From Dendrophyllia cribrosa (Eukaryota > Cnidaria > Anthozoa > Scleractinia > Dendrophylliidae), in the NCBI GenBank assembly GCA_024195265.1, contig JAJLRJ010000005.1:44689587-44753586 (forward strand): a stretch of DNA of 64,000 nt, read 5' to 3'. The translations under genes were made by a program, and so were the position numbers. Positions within the stretch are counted from its first letter, which is position 1, and the number at the start of each line of letters is the position of its first letter. The notes under the pieces were generated by a model that saw only the letters and a list, made by a program, of their open reading frames with translations, searched no databases and had not been told where the DNA came from. Shown here piece after piece: positions 58,030-64,000 of this stretch.

Positions 58030-58225
58030 AAATGGCATTATCGTTTGCGGTCCTTTGCAGATTTTACTTCTATTTCTATATATTTTGCGACCGTAGGTCT
58101 TTACAGATCCGATATGCTGTGTTTTCTTTAAGCATGGTTTTGTCCATGCGTTTGAATGTTAACATTGGCTTGTCCATGTACATTTTTCTTTGCGAGACAC
58201 CATTGTGACATTTGGGACTTCTTGT
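58030..58225 (-). repeat. inverted copy of 57350-57545
   Basis: TATCGTTTGCGGTCCTTTGC and the GTTTTGTCCATGCGTTTGAA block are complements of sequence in 57350-57545, so this is a further rearranged copy of the unit X complex. Confidence 0.75.
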
Positions 58226-59873
58226 TCCCCGGAACCACAGGGAAACCAGGCTCACAACAGGAATCCCCAACGACAAATATATAACGATTTGTATGGGATT
58301 TTATCGTGAGTTTGATAAAATATCAAAATTATAAATAAAAAGCCATTAAAGTGTTCATACCTCATTAAATAATGTCTATCTGTTGTTTCTTGGTGGCTTT
58401 ATGGCTTCTAAACGACATTTTAGCGAGTTTTGGTATTTCTGGTTTGACTTGACCTAAAAGAAGTAAAGGGAGAACTCGCTATTTCAAGTCACTCCAATAA
58501 AAAGCGACAAAAATAACCTTCAGTTGATTCCAATCGCTCCAAAACTTCGCTCGAGTAAAGAACGAGTCCGTTCCTTTCTATGCATCTCACAAAACCGCAG
58601 TCATCGCCTCATAAAGACGATAAATACAACCAGAATATTCAATGCTCTCTAGTCCTTGGATGGTCGGACATAAAAGCGTGTTACGGGCGGCCGTTGGCTT
58701 GGGTTAGCAGCCAGGCCATTTGGTTCAAAACCCTCTCGTCGGAAGGGACAGGGAAAAAACAACCGTTGCAAAACTGGATTTGCACGAGTACCCAGGGTAC
58801 GCCTTGTCAACATTAGAGCTGCCCGCCTGGGTGTTTGAAAAGTTGGCGGGACTACTTCATCTTTCTTGTTTCAACTTAAAATTCCTTCTATAAAGCCGAG
58901 AATAGCTGTGGTTACACGAAGCATTAAATTAGCCGTAAATTCAAAAGAAAGGAGTTCAAGTTCAAACAGAGAAAGGAAACCTCGAATTTGATCATTTGAC
59001 ATTGTTGTTTTGCAGAGAACAGCAAACAAATGCACCAAAATGTGTTATGCACGTGCATAGTTGTTGTTTTGCTAATTAAACCTATTAGTTTATTTTTCAC
59101 CTTCTTGTCACCGTCGCTGTAAAGCCTAGGTAAATTACCTAGGTAAAAATGCTTCGTGTAACTGGCTATTCTTGGCTTTATAGAAGGAATTTGAAGTTGA
59201 AACAAGAAAGATGAAGTAGTCCCGCCAACTTTTCAAATAACCGGGCGGGCAGCTCTAATGTTGACAAGGCGTACCCTGGGTACTCGTGCAAATCCAGTTT
59301 TGCAACGGTTGTTTTGCCCCTGTCCCTCCCCGACGAGAGGGTTTTGAACCAAACAGCCTGGCTGCTAAGCCAAGCCAAGGGGCGCCTGTAACCCGCCTGT
59401 AACACGCTTTTATGTCTGACCATCCAAGGACTAGAGAGCATTGAATATTCTGGTTGTATTTATCGTCTTTATGAGGTGATGACTGCAGTTTTGGAGCTAA
59501 ATGTGAGATGTATAGAAAGGAATGGACTCGCTCTTTACTCAAGTGAAGTTTTGGAGCGATTGGAATAGATTGAAGGTAATTTTTGTCGCTTTTCATTGGA
59601 GTAACTTGGAATAGCGAGTTCTCCCTTTACTTCTTTTGGGTCAAGTCAAACCAGAAATACCAAAACTCGCTAAAATGCCGTTTAGAAGCCATAAAGCCAC
59701 CAAAAAGCAACAGATAGGCATTATTTAATGATGTATAAACACTTAAATGGCTGTTTATTTATAATTTTGATATTAATTTTTATCAAACTCACGATAAAAT
59801 CCCATACAAATCGTTATATTTTTGTCGTTGGGGATTCCTGTTGTGAGCCTGGGCTCCCTGTGCCGGAACACAT
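58226..59873. mobile_element. 1.65-kb foldback (long inverted repeat)
   Basis: The arms 58226-58925 and 59146-59873 are inverted copies (for example CATTAGAGCTGCCCGCCTGG against its complement near 59243). Small indels shift the axis by about 27 nt, and the spacer is about 220 nt. The open frames in it are mirror images in the two arms and are not treated as genes. Confidence 0.8.
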
Positions 59874-60044
59874 GACGTGGCACTCGTGATTCGGGTAACA
59901 AGTTAGTTCCAAGGTACGGAACCTGATATGTTGAACGGGTCATTGTGTAATCTGTTTTCACCTGCTTTCTTGCATTTGTCTTTAGCTCGCTACACCAGGC
60001 TGACGAGCTCCAATAAGAGTGAAAGAGCTGTCTGGTTGCTACTC

Positions 60045-60640
60045 TGCTTTATCGGTTTCTGTTGTATTGGTGTCTCGAAAAGTTACTTTTTTTTTACATA
60101 GTCAGATAAACCTTGCAGTTTATTGTTAAAGGCCCCTCTCAACCAGTGTGCATTGCGGCCATATGTTATTGTTATCATGCATCCGGGAGACATGATGCAG
60201 GCCTATACATGTATGTTTAAATCACGCAATTTATATCTTAGAAATCATCACAACAAACATGCTTTAATACACACTTACGGAATGTGGCGTTCAACATAAT
60301 TTAATAGCCGTAAATGGCAAATACATATATATAGCTTGTCACAGTATGCCAGCTTTTCGTCAAACAAACCATAAATACTAAATCCTTTCAAAACACTCGA
60401 AAGGTGGACAGAATCAACTGATAAGTTTTTCCCTTCCACCTTGCAAGACATGAATTTCTGTGGCACAGAACATGGCGACCAATAGGTATCTGGGCACGCA
60501 ATGCACATTGGTTGAGAGGGACCCTTTAAGCTTATGTTTGTTAATTTTTTTGTCTGATTAGATCTTCTGTACATGTAGATCCTACGTATCATTTAAAGCA
60601 TTATCCTTTGCAGTCCTTTGCAGTCCTTTGCAGATTTTTC
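60045..60640 (-). repeat. inverted unit X copy interrupted by a TTAA element
   Basis: 60045-60125 and 60530-60640 together are the complement of unit X (56981-57202). The break falls at a TTAA. A CCTTTGCAGT triplet repeat lies at 60606-60636. Confidence 0.75.
60126..60529. mobile_element. TTAA-flanked element with AGG...CTCTCAACC termini
   Basis: AGGCCCCTCTCAACCAGTGT starts at 60130 and ACATTGGTTGAGAGGGACCC closes near 60524, with TTAA on each side (60126-60129, 60526-60529). It sits inside a unit X copy. The uninterrupted paralogue shows the insertion point. Confidence 0.85.
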
Positions 60641-60769
60641 TACTCTGCTTTAAATGGCTAGTTCTATTCGAAACTGGAATTTAGATTGTGTACCTGAGGT
60701 TTATATTGTTGTAGCTTACTGCCTTTAGAAGGCGTAAGCTACTATGTTGTCCGTCTGAGTGAGTAAGTC

Positions 60770-60809
<40 letters not shown>

Positions 60810-61834
60810 GCCGATTTCGATCCGATATTCCCCGATCTTAGCTCCTTTTTATCTCTTGGAACCTCGTCGGTTGTTCAATGTTTGTCGAGGATAGCTTCGA
60901 ATGTCCCCGAATTGGCCCTCCGAATGTTCACTCAGAGAAGACTATCAGATTTCTAACAAATATGGCCGCTAGTGAACTCCAAGCTTCCATTTTACAGATG
61001 TTCATTTTGCATAACCGGAATGAAAGCACGCCTTTTAAGAAATGGAAAGAAAAAGTCCTTTAGAAGATTTTTATGCCTTTGTAGTGGTGGTTTGAGAGCT
61101 GAAAGCGATGAAATTTGTCACAAGTGAGGACATGTCTTCTTTCAGAATTTATACTCGAAGTGGCAGACTTTTCTAAGAATTTTCAAGCATTCCTGGAAAA
61201 CTACGGTAAAGAAAGTCACATTTTTTAATGTCCATTTACTTTTTAAGAAACATTTCATAGACTGTTTCTTTGTCTTTAATATTAGTGGCTTTTGAGAAAT
61301 ATTTAGAAAACTTGACCACATGACGCGTTTTGCTCTTGAGACTAAACTAGTAGATATTTGAATAAAACTTTCAACTGAGAGAATTCGTTTCCTGTGCTTG
61401 TTATTTTAAGGCAAATAGTTAGAAGAAGCTTCCAATTTGATACTTAAAGGCAAATTGCGATCAAACTTGTTCGAATGTTTTCTTCATGAAGCCGGTAATC
61501 ACGGTAGAGGCACGCTAGTTAATATTATTAAATTAAATGGCGCTTTCTGAAATAAAGTTTGCTTTCAAGATATTTTTGAGTCGTGAAAACATGCGAATCA
61601 TCTTTACGGATAAGAATGGCATTCTATATACACAGGAAAAGTCGGAAAATTTAGAAAACACTAGATATAATAAAGCAGGTTGCTAGCGGGCCAGGAAATC
61701 CTACGATAATCTAAGTAATAACAGGTGCAGTAAGCTACATGCAGTCATAGACTGCCTATTGTTTTTAAAGTGTCCTGTTTTTGTGTACTGTGTGCGTAAG
61801 TAACGAATAATGGGAAAAACTTACAGGAGATAGC
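60641..61834. other. intergenic, no gene seen
   Basis: Short frames only (for example 60759-60956), none recognisable. Confidence 0.55.
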
Positions 61835-61838
61835 CTAA

Positions 61839-62207
61839 AGGGCAGTTTGATCATGATTATGGCCAGGAGCTTACTTTATTGTCTTAAATAGGAAAAAACA
61901 ATGGCCAAAAGTGTTGAACGCAGATGAATATGAATTAAAAAGATAAAATAACGACCAAAAAATTCTCAAAATTCCACCAGAATTGAAACTTTGAATATTT
62001 CTTGACCGCCTGTCAGAAAATCAAAATTGATGAACTGTGATCAACCGGCTTCCATTCTTGTAATCCTGCACTTTTTCTCCAAACTATGGCTTCTGTTTTT
62101 CTCTATAGAATCTTTTTATCCAATGTAGTTTTATATTTGGTAGCATTTGGTGATATAGTATGCAAATTAAGTACTCAATTTCGTTATTTTGGCAGGACAG
62201 TGCCCCT
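61839..62207. mobile_element. TTAA-type element, half-length relative of 10314-11123
   Basis: GATTATGGCCAGGAGCTTAC, the TTTTCTCCAAACT block and GGCAGGACAGTGCCCC match the right half of the element at 10314. The right flank is TTAA (62208-62211). The left flank reads CTAA, a decayed TTAA. Confidence 0.7.
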
Positions 62208-62211
62208 TTAA

Positions 62212-63050
62212 GTCGGGTGTAAAATTGTATTGTAAACAAAACATGTAACAAAACAAAAACAAAAAAGTTCAAAACAAGCTTACAATGATTATTTCAGCAA
62301 CAATGTTATTGCTCACCTCAAACTCTCTTTTCCCTTTCTTTGGCAAGTAATGCTATAAATAATACCAAGTGTTCTGAAGGCAACCAGTTCATTTTTAAAA
62401 CAGACTGGAGAAACATTAAAACACATCACAAAGGATATTAGTAAAGTGCTACACTGATCGATTTTCATAGTCCAACGTGCTGGAATTGCAAGTCAACTAT
62501 GTGACAATCATTAGATCATTGCAACATTAGAAGGCAAGTGCACATGACAGCCATTTTCAATCTATTCCAAATTAAAGTGACTTACAGAACGCATTCAGAT
62601 TGATATCGCGTACATGGATGTTCGCAAAAAAAAAGACTACAAATCATATTTGTAGGCTATAGAAATCTTAACCATGCAGGAGAGACATTCAACAGTAGGA
62701 CAGTTATCTAACTGAAAAAAATATTTGCCAAGGCATTTTTCAAAACAGCATGCCAAATATGATATGTACTTTAGCCTGCATATTTCTTCAGCTTGATGAA
62801 GCACACTGAATTGAAATAGTTCAAATAAATGAGTGCTTGAACTTTTGATAAAATACACTGTATGGCCAAAAAAATAAACTCTACTAACTTTCTGTTAGGT
62901 TTGTCTTTGGTCTTAGTTCACTAAGATTACTTGTATTCTTTCTTAATGTTCCAGCTAGGGTAATCATAATAATTAATCTAATCATGTAATTAATTTCACT
63001 GGCCTGCCTAGATTAGCTTTTGCTACCTGCAGGCCAGTATTATAAACTCT
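62212..63050. other. intergenic, no gene seen
   Basis: AT-rich DNA without a recognisable feature. Confidence 0.55.
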
Positions 63051-63073
63051 ATAATAACTACTAATAAAGATTT

Positions 63074-63075
<2 letters not shown>

Positions 63076-63104
<29 letters not shown>

Positions 63105-63105
63105 A
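63076..63105. repeat. (GTT)n microsatellite
   Basis: About ten GTT units directly after AATAAAGATTTTT, as in the 3' tail of a small retroelement. Confidence 0.9.
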
Positions 63106-63444
63106 GGGTTTCCCACTCAACCCCATCTTGATCACCATCAGTCGTCTGTGCACTAGACCTCAAAAGGTTATTAACAGTTTGATTGACAACCACAAATTGT
63201 GCTTGGATGTTGCTAATATCTGTTCCAGTGTTTTATACGCTTTCCTCTATCTTATCAAGGACTGAAAACAAAAAGTCAGGTAATTAAAGTCTTTCTCTGT
63301 GTCAAATGGTGACTCCTCGATGTCGGCCATTTCTCCACCATTTTTCTTTTCACTCGTGCTGATGCGTGATGCAAGCCATTACATGTACATTCTGAATGTT
63401 CCCGTATGTTACCTGTCACTTCCTGTCATTAACCGGAAGCTTTG

Positions 63445-63745
63445 TTGAATATCGAATTGACGTTGAATTGACATTGAATTGAAGTTGAAATTTCATTGAA
63501 TTGAAGTTGAAATTTCATTGAATTGAAGTTGAAATTTCATTGAATTGAATTTCATTGAATTGAATTTGAATTGAATTTGAATTGAATTTGAATTGAAATT
63601 GAATTTCATTGAATTGAATTTCATTGAATTGAAATTGAATTTCATTGAATTGAATTTGAATTTCATTGAATTGAATTTCATTGAATTGGATTTGAATTTT
63701 ATTGAATTGAAATTGAATTTCATTGAATTGAATTTGAATTTTGTT
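63445..63745. repeat. TTGAA/TTTCATTGAA satellite
   Basis: About 300 bp of reiterated TTGAAT, TTGAAA and TTTCATTGAA units in variable order. The long frame through it (63493-63723, minus, MKFNFNSIKFKSNS) is repeat-encoded. Confidence 0.95.
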
Positions 63746-64000
63746 GTGAAAAACAGTTTTTCCTAATTATCTTTCGGTTTTGGGGCTACCCACAACAAGA
63801 GAATAAATGCACTATAATCTACACAGTCTAGCATACTAAAGGGAAAATTTCAAACAAATTCTTAAACTGTTCGATTTTGAATACATCACTGAAACATTTT
63901 TAACACATGTTTTTCATGTTTGAAATGTAAGTGGTCAAAACATTCCATAGGTCTCACAAATTATCATTAAATTACCGCAGGAAGTTTCCTCAGACGTAAA

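Noticed and set aside
63493..63723. 76-codon frame rich in Lys, Phe and Asn
   Set aside because: It is encoded entirely by the TTGAA-type satellite.
50256..64000. A third nAChR paralogue downstream
   Set aside because: I looked for the W-x-P-D, Cys-loop and TM2 motifs outside genes A and B and found none.

Overview
The window looks like a slice of an invertebrate animal nuclear genome, most likely an anthozoan cnidarian such as a stony coral. That identification is an inference from the gene family, the intron-rich architecture and the style of the repeats, and no database search was possible. Two host genes can be read with confidence. Both are on the plus strand and both encode Cys-loop ligand-gated ion channels of the nicotinic acetylcholine receptor (nAChR) family. 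Gene A has eight coding exons (645-8606, predicted 510 aa) and gene B has seven (36594-50255, predicted 530 aa). Exons 2, 3, 4 and 6 have identical lengths in the two genes (140, 45, 110 and 259 nt), and the 298-nt exon 5 of B is split exactly into 151 + 147 nt in A. They are therefore tandem paralogues about 28 kb apart. Both keep the vicinal cysteines and aromatic-box residues of an agonist-binding subunit. Both carry an unusual pore: methionine at 9' instead of the usual leucine, and a glutamate at 16'.

Almost everything else is mobile DNA or its debris. 1-644 is the presumed promoter and 5' UTR of gene A. 8607-36593 is intergenic. It holds SINE-like tRNA-derived fragments, foldback and TTAA-flanked elements (10314-11123, 13023-14036, 31970-32117), a Harbinger-like MITE (15605-16105), and a 4.7-kb element with long terminal inverted repeats and a 9-bp target duplication (16367-21051). 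It also holds a young Penelope-like retroelement (29353-31753) with an intact reverse transcriptase/GIY-YIG reading frame, preceded by an apparently identical 706-bp inverted copy of its own 3' end. The large introns of gene B hold a 1.9-kb near-perfect palindrome (42433-44372), a pogo-like MITE, and two TTAA elements placed back to back that share one TTAA (48015-48675 and 48672-49449).

50256-64000 is downstream intergenic DNA with nested insertions. A LINE reverse-transcriptase fragment is split by a MITE. A pogo-like element carries a second MITE inside it. A repeat complex of direct and inverted units (56917-60640) includes a 1.65-kb foldback and a TTAA element whose empty site is preserved in a neighbouring copy. 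A TTGAA-type satellite lies near the end of the window.

The two receptors probably sit in the plasma membrane and assemble as homo- or heteropentameric cation channels. All other coding signals seen belong to transposable elements. No rRNA gene, functional tRNA gene, CRISPR array or bacterial-type feature was seen.
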